Source of the DNA: UBA1351 sp963677885
GTDB lineage: Bacteria; Bacillota; Clostridia; Lachnospirales; Vallitaleaceae
Assembly (NCBI GenBank): GCA_963677885.1
Contig: OY782500.1
Location: 3,224,001 to 3,288,000, forward strand
Direction of reading: 5' to 3'
Length of the DNA: 64,000 bases
The notes below the pieces were generated by a model. That model was not told where the DNA came from and did no database searches. It saw only the letters and a list, made by a program, of their open reading frames with translations. This document shows positions 8,350 through 16,539 of this stretch, piece by piece (within the stretch, counting starts at the first letter, position 1; every line of letters starts with the position of its first letter). A program made the position numbers and the translations under genes.

Positions 8350-10023
8350 ATGAAAAAATTATCTAAAGTATTAGTGGTGGTTATGATTCTTAATGCCCTA
8401 TCTTTGCCTTCTTTTGCTGAGGAGGTGGAAGGGTTTAGTGATGTGCCAATTGGTGATTGGTCAGAAGTTTATATTAATAAACTTAAGGGACTAGGTGTTA
8501 CGAACGGTGTTGGAAATAATGAGTATGGTTATGATCAAACTTTGACCAGGGAAGAATTTGTAGCTTTCTTGTATAAGCTGAATAAGTGGGAGTCGGTTGT
8601 CCCTGAAACTAATAGTTTCCAAGATGTGACACTAGAGACTCATTGGTCTTACCAACACATCGAGACGGCTTTAAGTAAGGGTATTATTGACTTGGAAGAC
8701 GGGTATTTTAGGCCAAAAGAGAATATCACTAGAGAAGAGATTGCTCTCATGATTATAAAAAGTCTTGGATATGATTGGCTGGCAGACCAAAGGAATGATA
8801 TAGACAGTCCTTTTGAGGATGTTACTGAACATGTGGGATATATTAGCCTTCTAAAAGATTTTGGTATTGTCAACGGTAAAAGCTCAACCACTTTTGATCC
8901 GGGTGGCTATGCCAAGAGACAGGAAGCTGCGGCTATTCTTGTCCGAATGTATGACATGATGAAGGGTGAGCTTGATGAGACCAATGTATTCTACTCACAA
9001 GGTAGTTATTCAAATATTGACCTGATGACAAGTTTTGATAAGGTGAGCTTTAATTGGGCTGCTTTGGACTTTGATGATGAGGGACAGGTCTTTGTTGATA
9101 CAAGATTTCCTGACGGGTATACCTTGGCTACCAGTCCGGCAATAGATAATGGCATGAAACTCGAACTGTCTATTTTGAGTGCATTATCAGACCAGGATTC
9201 TACATATGGTTCAGCCTTGGAAAAAGTATTGGAGACAGAAGAATCTATGGACTATCTGGTTCAGGAAATTGGCGCTTTAATGGATGAATATACATTCTTT
9301 ACCGGTCTTGTTATTGACTTTGAAGGTCTTCAATCCGGGCATAAAGAGAGTTTTGTAAATTTTCTTGAGAAACTATCTCCTGAACTTACTGGTCGTGGAA
9401 AGTCATTAACAGTCATGGTTCAACCCTATGAAAACTATTGGGGCTATGACTACGGTAAAATTGTTGCCATAGCTGATCAGATGATTCTCATGGCCCATGA
9501 TTATGCGCCGATATCCATCTCAGATGAAGAGCGGTTGAACACCCTTAATACAAATACACCTGTTGCTCCAATCGAATTGGTTTATGATGCAATGAAGGCC
9601 CTGGTCGATGATATTAAATATGCGGATGGTGTGGAAGTGGCCAAAGACCAAGTCCAGGAGGCATTATCAAAGGTTTCACTTCAGATATCTTTTGATTCAG
9701 CTCAGTGGAAAATAGACGCTGACGGTGTCATTACAGAGAATGCACCTTACACTCCATCATATGATAAAATATTTGCCCGTTTAGTGAAAGAGGGTACTGA
9801 AGTAGGTTATGGACCTACATCTAAAAGTCCTTTTGCAAGTTATATTGATGACGATGGCCTTGATAATATTCTTTGGTATGAAGATACCAGGTCTATTCAA
9901 GACAAGATTGATCTGGCCGGTATGCTTGGGATTCGTGACGTGTCGGTCTGGTTTTTAGGGAGCATTCCTGATTTTGACGGTGGCCAAGAGGTTGATTTGG
10001 ATGTTATGAGATTGTTCGAGTAA
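8350..10023 (+). CDS. Secreted SLH-domain protein with GH18-like catalytic domain
   Basis: Exported cell-wall-associated protein, 557 residues. A signal peptide (1-23, ending PSFA) is followed by three SLH repeats (about 28-75, 85-140, 145-205), which bind pyruvylated wall polymer. Residues about 225-557 resemble the glycoside hydrolase 18 fold of SleL/YdhD-type peptidoglycan or spore-cortex enzymes: FTGLVIDFEGL near 318-328 matches the strand-4 catalytic motif with its acidic DxE, LTVMVQP and MILMAHDYA match later strands, and SVWFLGSIPDF the final Trp strand. The likely target is amino-sugar polymer in the wall; the substrate is inferred. GAGAGGAAG precedes the ATG. The N-terminal SLH and C-terminal enzyme order is common in clostridia. 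Confidence 0.85.
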   Translation: MKKLSKVLVVVMILNALSLPSFAEEVEGFSDVPIGDWSEVYINKLKGLGVTNGVGNNEYGYDQTLTREEFVAFLYKLNKWESVVPETNSFQDVTLETHWSYQHIETALSKGIIDLEDGYFRPKENITREEIALMIIKSLGYDWLADQRNDIDSPFEDVTEHVGYISLLKDFGIVNGKSSTTFDPGGYAKRQEAAAILVRMYDMMKGELDETNVFYSQGSYSNIDLMTSFDKVSFNWAALDFDDEGQVFVDTRFPDGYTLATSPAIDNGMKLELSILSALSDQDSTYGSALEKVLETEESMDYLVQEIGALMDEYTFFTGLVIDFEGLQSGHKESFVNFLEKLSPELTGRGKSLTVMVQPYENYWGYDYGKIVAIADQMILMAHDYAPISISDEERLNTLNTNTPVAPIELVYDAMKALVDDIKYADGVEVAKDQVQEALSKVSLQISFDSAQWKIDADGVITENAPYTPSYDKIFARLVKEGTEVGYGPTSKSPFASYIDDDGLDNILWYEDTRSIQDKIDLAGMLGIRDVSVWFLGSIPDFDGGQEVDLDVMRLFE

Positions 10024-10044
10024 CTAAAAAAAATTACAATAAAG

Positions 10045-10081
10045 AAGCGGACTTATAAGGCATTGTAAGTCCGCTTTTTTA
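10045..10081 (+). terminator. Terminator of the SLH protein gene
   Basis: AAGCGGACTTA pairs exactly with TAAGTCCGCTT across a 9-base loop, followed by TTTTTT. Strong intrinsic terminator. Confidence 0.9.
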
Positions 10082-10228
10082 ATTGGTTTATAATACTGAT
10101 AAATCAAATAAATAGCTAAGAATGTGGTATAATATTATTAGCATATTCTATTTAGTAACAGTCTATTACATCAAAGTTTTCCAACCGCTTATATTGTCAA
10201 TTGCATATTTCTGAAGGAGGTAATGACC

Positions 10229-13171
10229 ATGTGTAGGAAGTACATAAGGTTACTTGCTCTTATGATAGTCCTAACAATGTCACTTAGCAGCTGTAAGTTG
10301 CTCTTTAATATTGATGAGGTCCGTGAAACCAACCACATGAAAAACTATTATGGAACTATTAATGGTGGTGTTTTTTATACGGACATAGGTTTTTGGCTTG
10401 ATGATGACTTAAGGGATGCCTATGATGAACGATTAAAGGCTGTGGACGCTTTGGACGAAGAGGTGACCCTGCTTTTCAATAGTGATAGAGACTTGTATCA
10501 GGTACTTACAGAACTTGAAGAGACCTGTGTTAAGGCTCTTGAACAAATGGTTGCAAATGATGTTGCCCTTGAACTGGAGCCGTTAAATACCAATCTATTG
10601 GAGTATAAAAGACAGATTCAAGTATTAATGGACAGTGGAGAAACATTGGATGAGATGGAATCTACAGATAAAAGGATTATGGCAACTATACAAAACAAGA
10701 AATTTCTTGATGTAGCAGATTTGTCTGACACTATAGATGAGTATGCCTTCTATTTAATAGAGTTAGGAGAGGATACCCGTCTTTTGGTTGAGGAGTTTGA
10801 TCTGGATTACCTTCCAACCTATGTTGAGGAGCTAGAACAAGGTAAAGCTCTTCTTTATCAAGAATTATTAAATTACATGAAGGCCAAATCGGATTTGGCA
10901 ATTATGTATACCTATATTAATAGTGGTGATTATCATTTAGCCAGGTGCAGTATGTTGGAGATGGGACAACTTTTGACCACCATGGAGTCAAGTTCAGATG
11001 AATCTTTTCTTGAAGCCCAAAGAGCATATGATTATCTGCTTACAAATTTCTCTGAACCCAAGGTGTTTAGAATTGCTGAGGAAGAGGATGATATGTCCCT
11101 GCTGCCATCTGTATTTATTCATGCATTAGCAGCGTCCGATGACGAAGAAACAGAGGAAGAAAGAAATGCTAGAGAGTTTGTTGAAGGAGCCAACAAACTG
11201 AAAGAGGAAGAAGGGAAAAACGCAGGACTTTTATTTTATATAGCATCTAGATTCACCTATTATGTTGATAAAAAAGAATATGGCGATGACGTAAGTGCAA
11301 AAGATATGAATGAGTTAATTCTTTTGATGATATTATCTGCAAAAGTTAATCAAAATAATGGGAGTGAAAACGCTGCCAATCTGAAACCTGGAAGTACTAA
11401 ACCAGGGAACAAAGCTACATCAGCAGTAAATAATCGGAGCCAGGTGCCAGAGGATGTTAAAAGGAGTCTTGAGGAGTATGAACAATGGCTGGAATACAGC
11501 AAATATCAAGAGGACTTAATTGATAAAGCTACTGAAGGACTGGGAAATATGGATGGCATCTATGAAGACGGTATTCCTAAATCCAGTGTTCAAATGGTTA
11601 ACTCACTTTTATTGACCTTGGAAAGTACTGGTGGCGGCCTAGATATGGACGAGCTTGACCAAGTTAAAATGGAAATGACATCCAATTATCTTGAAATCCT
11701 TGGACAGTCTACCTCTGAAGTAACGGTGAATACAGGTGATTCTAAAAATGACGATAATGAAGAGGTTGATAATGGGCAAGATAATGCAAATACAGGAGAT
11801 TCCAATACAGGAAATACTAGCGGAAACGTCACGACTTCGCTTTCAGATGCACAACTCCTAAAGGGACAAATAACATCAGATTATCAAGTGGGCAGGGATA
11901 ACTTTCAAATTCCCAATATTCAGACCTTCTACGCTCCGAATGGTATTTCTCAAGGAACGGTTGAAGGAAATCTATATTATCATATTATCCTAAAATACCT
12001 CTACGGCAACCTCTATGAAAGATATGGAGGTTCAGATCCGGTAACCAAAGGTTTTTGGCAGGATGATGCTGATTTAATTCGTTTTTGCAGTCACCTGCAG
12101 TCTATTTTGGAAGGAGATAATAAGCGGCTTGATCAGTGGATGATTAGCCAGGTCATGAAATCCCAAGATGAACAATGGTTGATGACCTTGAGAAGTATGA
12201 ATGCAGCCAAGTTTCCCCAATATGTTATTTTGGCTGAAAAGGAAGACAGCTATACAAAGGGGGAGGAAACTCACGCAGTGATTGCTTATCGTTCTGATGG
12301 TAATCGCCTATACATCATGGATCCTAATGACCAAAACAACTCAAATAACTATCTCGAAATGAACCTGAATAACTTTAAAATGAAATCCTATAATGGCTAT
12401 AAATATATGTTCTTCGTTGATGCTACCGCTCTTTATGATTTTGGTAAAATAGGCAAGATGATTGATGAACTTGAAACCGGTGAGTACGGCAGAGATATGA
12501 TTCCGGAATATACCCTTTATCAGGTAGTGATAGATTCAGATGGTAATGAGACAAAAGTACCTCTAAATAAAATTCATGATATTTCAGGAGATGAAATAAT
12601 TATCCAACTGGATTCAGGGGTGTTTAACGCTCGTCTTTCTGTCTTCGATACGGATGGTGCTGAAAAGTTTTACAGTCGTCCTCAGGACAACAGAGTGATG
12701 ATTCCTCTAGATGATAAAAGTGAGAGAATAGGTCTGCTTATTGATGAGATGATGCCGGGTGCGCTGGGATATGTTGACTTTCAGTGGATAACCATAAATC
12801 GAAGTGAAATGGAAAAATGGCATGTGGCCATGAAGGTGATTGAGAATTATCATCCGGAAAAATACTCTGATGCTGAACAGGCAGCCATGATGGAAGTTAT
12901 CCAAGAAGTCTATCTCTACCTTCAATTACAGAAAGACCAAAAGCTTGCTTTGATGAAAATGGAAGGTGATGATACCGTCTATCAGTTTGATTTTGACGGT
13001 AGCAGAATGACAGGATCTTTTGAGGAAGTCCATGATGGTGTGACTTACTATGAACGTTTTGATATTACCTTTGAAAAAGATGACTATGGCACTGGGTATA
13101 TACTGGTGGGCGATAGTAAAGAAGGTGACGGATTGATGTTTGATTCGATTTGGAGTTTGGTTGGAGAATAA
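10229..13171 (+). CDS. Large lipoprotein with degenerate papain-like (C39-type) domain
   Basis: Surface lipoprotein, 980 residues. A type II signal with lipobox LSSC is at the N-terminus. Residues about 60-460 are acidic and helical. A low-complexity Asn/Asp/Gly/Thr linker lies near 500-540. After it comes a segment like the peptidase C39/papain fold of clostridial surface proteins: GISQGTVEGNLYYH near 571, then ETHAVIAYRSDGNRLYIMDPND near 680, which carries the expected His and Asp/Asn. The position where family members have Cys-x-Gly reads Ser-Gln-Gly, so peptidase activity is doubtful. The C-terminal 200 residues are unassigned. ATG 10229 is preferred because AAGGAGG sits eight bases before it; ATG 10223 is too close. 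It lies directly upstream of BlaI/BlaR1-like genes. Confidence 0.75.
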   Translation: MCRKYIRLLALMIVLTMSLSSCKLLFNIDEVRETNHMKNYYGTINGGVFYTDIGFWLDDDLRDAYDERLKAVDALDEEVTLLFNSDRDLYQVLTELEETCVKALEQMVANDVALELEPLNTNLLEYKRQIQVLMDSGETLDEMESTDKRIMATIQNKKFLDVADLSDTIDEYAFYLIELGEDTRLLVEEFDLDYLPTYVEELEQGKALLYQELLNYMKAKSDLAIMYTYINSGDYHLARCSMLEMGQLLTTMESSSDESFLEAQRAYDYLLTNFSEPKVFRIAEEEDDMSLLPSVFIHALAASDDEETEEERNAREFVEGANKLKEEEGKNAGLLFYIASRFTYYVDKKEYGDDVSAKDMNELILLMILSAKVNQNNGSENAANLKPGSTKPGNKATSAVNNRSQVPEDVKRSLEEYEQWLEYSKYQEDLIDKATEGLGNMDGIYEDGIPKSSVQMVNSLLLTLESTGGGLDMDELDQVKMEMTSNYLEILGQSTSEVTVNTGDSKNDDNEEVDNGQDNANTGDSNTGNTSGNVTTSLSDAQLLKGQITSDYQVGRDNFQIPNIQTFYAPNGISQGTVEGNLYYHIILKYLYGNLYERYGGSDPVTKGFWQDDADLIRFCSHLQSILEGDNKRLDQWMISQVMKSQDEQWLMTLRSMNAAKFPQYVILAEKEDSYTKGEETHAVIAYRSDGNRLYIMDPNDQNNSNNYLEMNLNNFKMKSYNGYKYMFFVDATALYDFGKIGKMIDELETGEYGRDMIPEYTLYQVVIDSDGNETKVPLNKIHDISGDEIIIQLDSGVFNARLSVFDTDGAEKFYSRPQDNRVMIPLDDKSERIGLLIDEMMPGALGYVDFQWITINRSEMEKWHVAMKVIENYHPEKYSDAEQAAMMEVIQEVYLYLQLQKDQKLALMKMEGDDTVYQFDFDGSRMTGSFEEVHDGVTYYERFDITFEKDDYGTGYILVGDSKEGDGLMFDSIWSLVGE

Positions 13172-13173
13172 GG

Positions 13174-13226
13174 TTGACAAAGAAGGTTTAATGCATTAAA
13201 CTTAAAAGGACTAATGTGTTAAACCT
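13174..13226 (+). promoter_or_regulatory. Promoter and tandem BlaI-type operators
   Basis: TTGACA (13174-13179), 17-base spacer and TAAACT (13197-13202) form a promoter. The perfect palindrome GTTTAATGCATTAAAC (13186-13201) covers the spacer and part of the -10, and a related imperfect copy (GACTAATGTGTTAAACC, about 13209-13225) follows. The layout fits autorepression by the BlaI-like protein downstream. Confidence 0.7.
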
Positions 13227-13244
13227 TTTTAATTGGAGGAAAGA

Positions 13245-13607
13245 ATGGATTATACGATTTTTGATTCAGAATTTAAGTTAATGGAAATACTGTGGGAACT
13301 AAAATCAGTTAATTCCACTGAACTGGTTAAAGTATGTAATGAGAGGTTAGGGTGGAAAAAATCTACAACATATACTACCATTCGACGTCTGGCTGAAAGA
13401 AAGATTATACAGAATGAGCAGGCAACTGTAAGTCCCTTAGTTGCCAGAGAAGAAGTAGCCATTGAAGAAAGTAAGAAACTTTTAGACAAGCTCTATCAAG
13501 GATCTCTGAATATGTTAGTTGCTGGATTTCTGAAGAAAGAAGAGCTTACAGAGGACGAGCTTAATGAGCTAAAAGAAATGATTGATCAGGAGCTGAAAGA
13601 ACGGTAG
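13245..13607 (+). CDS. blaI: BlaI/MecI-family repressor
   Basis: Winged-helix repressor, 120 residues. The sequence FDSEFKLMEILWEL, then STELVKVCNERLGWKKSTTYTTIRRLAERKII, is the classic BlaI/MecI/CopY DNA-binding domain; a helical dimerisation tail follows (LTEDELNELKEMIDQEL). In known systems the partner sensor-protease causes its cleavage and releases transcription. ATG 13245 follows TGGAGG; a TTG four codons earlier overlaps that site and is less likely. The next gene, 24 bases on, encodes the M56 partner. Likely targets are this operon and perhaps the lipoprotein upstream; no beta-lactamase is seen in the window. Confidence 0.9.
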   Translation: MDYTIFDSEFKLMEILWELKSVNSTELVKVCNERLGWKKSTTYTTIRRLAERKIIQNEQATVSPLVAREEVAIEESKKLLDKLYQGSLNMLVAGFLKKEELTEDELNELKEMIDQELKER

Positions 13608-13631
13608 ACATACAGTTTTGAGGAGGAGTGT

Positions 13632-16115
13632 ATGACACATATATTTTTATTTTTTGCAGAAGCAGGTTTTTTTGCCAGTATAATAATTCTGCTAGTATTG
13701 GGCATTAGACAAGTAGGTAAGAACTTTTTATCAAGAGGCATTATCTATTGTTTTTGGTTTGTTGTTTTGATACGGTTGCTTGTACCAATACAGGTAACTT
13801 CTTCAGTCAGTGTATATAATTTGTTTCCTGAGATTAAAGTCTTTTCAATGAAAGAAACCCAATCTGGAGACCATCTTGAATTCGATGACTATATATATCA
13901 GAATGATGTAGATAAGGAGAATCTTAGTCAGATTGAATCCGAAAATATTGTTTCTGATAATGAAAGTCTCGTATCGTCTTCTGTTGATATATCTACATCT
14001 ATGACTTCGGTGGAAGGTGTCGGACAGGAATCGGTAGAAAATAATAGTACTTCAGAACAAAGGGTAGGTCAAGAAATAGGTATAAATGACAACTTCGAAT
14101 TTACCGGTGAGTGGGTATTAGATGATTTGTTTGAGAAAGTGACTGTTGTATGGCTTTCGGGTATCGTCATATTATCTATTTATTTTTTAATATTAGGATA
14201 TATCTTAAAGTCAAAGTTGAAAAATGCACGACTCCTTAAAGAGTATTCCATGGATGTAGCGGTGGTTGACGAGAAACTATCACCAATTTTGATAGGGGTG
14301 GTAAAACCTAAACTTCTTATTGGTCAAGAGATTTTGAAGGATGAGACAGCGTTCCAACACATCTTACAACATGAGGAACGTCATATATGGAGGCATGATC
14401 CGTTAATAAAACTTCTCTTCTTGCTTGCACTTATTCTTCACTGGTATAATCCTATAGTTTGGATAGGCTTTAGGTATTTCGAGAAGGATATGGAACTTTC
14501 ATGTGATGAGCATGTGATGAAGTCATATAATCCTATGATGCGAGTAGACTATGCTCAAGTTCTCCTTCGATTATCTGGCAATCATACAGCACACTCCAAA
14601 TTCAATTATATAGGTTTCGGTGAAAAAAATATAAGTAGTCGGATAAAACACGTTCTTCAATCAACAAATCCAACAAGAATTGGACAAGTCATTGGTGGTG
14701 GATTAGTAATTGCCTTAATTGTGTTTTTCTTGAGCTCTAGGGTGCCGGAAACAGAAGGTGTTTCGTCTACAGACTTGGCAAATGATGGTGAAGGAAACAT
14801 TGCTTTAAACGTAGAGAATTCCATTGATTCCGGTACTGGAGAACAAAGCCCAGGAGACCTTATAGAATTATCAAGCAAAGTAGAAATCTTTTCTGAACCA
14901 AGTCAGTACATACTTGCTGTTTCCTATATGGATCAATCTTTAGATACTATTGCAGAAAGATATGGATGTAATGCCTATTGTCAGCTTACTTATGATAAAG
15001 ACAACAATACTGACGCCTATTTATTCTTTGATAAGAGCATGAATGAACTAAAAGGGTATAGGATAAACTTAACTTATGGGCATGAGCAAATGTATTTAGT
15101 TTCAGAAGATGATGTCATGGAAGTTGTATTTGCAAAAGAGGATGACAAAGTTCGTTATCGAGCTAACGATTTGAACTATATCGTTGTGATTCAAGGTGAT
15201 TATCTTATAGGATTTAAGGAAAAAATGACTTGGTATGTCAAAGAACTGTCTACTGGACAGATATATGAGAGTCAAGAAAGACTTACAGATCTTGAAAAAG
15301 TTGTCCAATTACTTGGACGTGGATATGATACCAATAGTGACGAAATGATAGAGATACTTCGGTATAAAGAAGACCATTCATTCCTTACTTTTCATATTAG
15401 AGATAAAACTTTTGTCCGGGAGGGAATGTTGTATGAAGAAGGTGGAAACTATAAAATTCAACATACTATTGGCAATCCCGATACCGATGAATCAACACTA
15501 TTCTTTAAGCGTACAATGAATCTTAATACAGAAGACTATCGGTTTGGACTCTTTTATGAGAATGATATTGATGGGCCAGGCAAGTACATGTTTGAATTTT
15601 CCAATTATTATTCACCTTCAAGACTAAGAAACGAGACAAGAATTATTGTCCCTGTTTATGATGAGCGTCATTTTAGTGAGGAAGCTACAATCCTGACTAT
15701 TAATGATTGGAAGGTCCAAGATGTGGTTGCTGGTGAAAAACTTTACAGAGTTAAAAATCCTTTTGACTTTATAAATTCTATTCAGAAGAGTTTTCTTGTA
15801 GATGAACAATATCATGTGGATATTCAAGTGAATATTTATATGAAGGATGTATATGAGAGGATGGTTGAAGCAAGAAAAGAAAGGGAAAACCAGGAAATTA
15901 TAGTAGGTCCAAATTATAGCGACGTTCTTGAGATTGAGGATAAAGTTTATGTCAATAATATTTATATTTATAATCCTTATGCCAGTGATGATGACCCATT
16001 TCCAGATGAACTTGAAGTTAAATGTATTGGGATAGGAGAAGAGCTCAGGAATGTATTAATTGAACTAGATCCTAAAATGGTTTTGGATGAAGGCGATGTT
16101 TATGAGGTGAGATAG
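13632..16115 (+). CDS. BlaR1-like M56 metallopeptidase sensor with unassigned C-terminal domain
   Basis: Membrane zinc protease and signal transducer, 827 residues. TM helices lie near 4-24, 35-54, 176-195 and 357-375, with an acidic, Ser-rich insert between the second and third. The M56 site is intact: QHEERH near 245-250 gives HExxH, and MELSCDEHV supplies the further Glu. Outside, BlaR1/MecR1 normally carry a penicillin-binding domain with SxxK and KTG motifs; the 450 residues here show neither, and instead beta-rich sequence of no recognised family. The ligand is therefore probably not a beta-lactam. GGAGGAG precedes the ATG. It forms an operon with the BlaI-like gene. Confidence 0.85.
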   Translation: MTHIFLFFAEAGFFASIIILLVLGIRQVGKNFLSRGIIYCFWFVVLIRLLVPIQVTSSVSVYNLFPEIKVFSMKETQSGDHLEFDDYIYQNDVDKENLSQIESENIVSDNESLVSSSVDISTSMTSVEGVGQESVENNSTSEQRVGQEIGINDNFEFTGEWVLDDLFEKVTVVWLSGIVILSIYFLILGYILKSKLKNARLLKEYSMDVAVVDEKLSPILIGVVKPKLLIGQEILKDETAFQHILQHEERHIWRHDPLIKLLFLLALILHWYNPIVWIGFRYFEKDMELSCDEHVMKSYNPMMRVDYAQVLLRLSGNHTAHSKFNYIGFGEKNISSRIKHVLQSTNPTRIGQVIGGGLVIALIVFFLSSRVPETEGVSSTDLANDGEGNIALNVENSIDSGTGEQSPGDLIELSSKVEIFSEPSQYILAVSYMDQSLDTIAERYGCNAYCQLTYDKDNNTDAYLFFDKSMNELKGYRINLTYGHEQMYLVSEDDVMEVVFAKEDDKVRYRANDLNYIVVIQGDYLIGFKEKMTWYVKELSTGQIYESQERLTDLEKVVQLLGRGYDTNSDEMIEILRYKEDHSFLTFHIRDKTFVREGMLYEEGGNYKIQHTIGNPDTDESTLFFKRTMNLNTEDYRFGLFYENDIDGPGKYMFEFSNYYSPSRLRNETRIIVPVYDERHFSEEATILTINDWKVQDVVAGEKLYRVKNPFDFINSIQKSFLVDEQYHVDIQVNIYMKDVYERMVEARKERENQEIIVGPNYSDVLEIEDKVYVNNIYIYNPYASDDDPFPDELEVKCIGIGEELRNVLIELDPKMVLDEGDVYEVR

Positions 16116-16145
16116 AGAGTTGAGAAGGTTTTAGTCGGCATGGGA

Positions 16146-16258
16146 CGGTCGATAAGGGGATTCCCACCGTAAGAGTGTCACTGGCATGTTTACTTTCAGG
16201 TAGGTAGCATACCCGAGCAGTAAACGAAGTTTACGACCAGGGCCGCGTTCGAATCTTT
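16146..16258 (-). repeat. tRNA-end-copying repeat element, long form (tRNA-Ala locus, distal copy)
   Basis: On the minus strand it runs from GATTCGAAC through a hairpin module (16201-16242, stem GTAAAC/GTTTAC) and a second inverted repeat to GAATCCCCTTATC. The last 13 bases (16151-16163) equal the 3' end of the neighbouring tRNA-Ala. The same architecture occurs beside tRNA-Leu at 41231-41339. Confidence 0.7.
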
Positions 16259-16271
16259 AAGTCGCTATAAG

Positions 16272-16342
16272 ACAGTCGATAAGGGGATTCCCGCCGTAAA
16301 TGTGCCACTGGCACATTTACTTTCAGGCCCCGTCCGAATCTT
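16272..16342 (-). repeat. tRNA-end-copying repeat element, short form (tRNA-Ala locus, proximal copy)
   Basis: Second copy, lacking the 42-base hairpin module present in the long form. It retains an 11-bp perfect hairpin GTAAATGTGCC-ACT-GGCACATTTAC (16306-16330 region) and again a 13-base copy of the tRNA-Ala 3' end (16278-16290). Confidence 0.7.
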
Positions 16343-16346
16343 TCAT

Positions 16347-16394
16347 CCATAATACAAAAGGACTCACCTAAAGGTGAGTCCTTTTATATTATGG
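16347..16394 (-). terminator. tRNA-Ala terminator with 23-bp inverted repeat
   Basis: Arms 16347-16369 and 16372-16394 pair over 23 bases with one mismatch and a 2-base loop. The stem base includes the last three bases of the tRNA. The core AAAAGGACTCA is shared with the tRNA-Leu terminator. Confidence 0.8.
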
Positions 16395-16464
16395 AGATAA
16401 GGGGATTCGAACCCCTGGCCTCTTGAATGCCATTCAAGCGCGCTCCCAACTGCGCCATACCCCC
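16392..16464 (-). tRNA. tRNA-Ala (anticodon GGC)
   Basis: Complete 73-nt cloverleaf on the minus strand. The acceptor starts GGGGGTA and includes the G3:U70 pair that marks alanine tRNAs; the anticodon stem is CTTGA/TCAAG with loop ATGGCAT, giving anticodon GGC; the T arm is GGGGTTCGAATCCCC. CCA is not encoded. It lies downstream of the GH4 gene on the same strand and upstream of two repeats that copy its 3' end. Confidence 0.97.
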
Positions 16465-16476
16465 GAAAGTATTTCT

Positions 16477-16505
16477 ATTTTAACTGTTTTGAGCCACAAA
16501 AGCAA
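16477..16505 (-). promoter_or_regulatory. tRNA-Ala promoter
   Basis: Minus-strand TTGCTT (16500-16505), 17-base spacer, TAAAAT (16477-16482), 12 bases before the mature tRNA end. Confidence 0.55.
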
Positions 16506-16523
16506 TAGTTTTGTGGCTCAAAA
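16487..16523 (-). terminator. 15-bp inverted repeat after the GH4 gene
   Basis: TTTTGAGCCACAAAA and TTTTGTGGCTCAAAA form a perfect 15-bp stem with a 7-base loop. There is no following T-tract, so it may be an attenuated terminator or mRNA end stabiliser. It overlaps the tRNA promoter. Confidence 0.5.
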
Positions 16524-16539
16524 TTTAGAAAAATTGTGA

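Noticed and set aside
16116..16380. A CRISPR-like array or pseudo-tRNA in the repeats near tRNA-Ala
   Set aside because: Repeat copies are few, of unequal length, and lack spacers; T-arm-like fragments are present but no full cloverleaf can be drawn.
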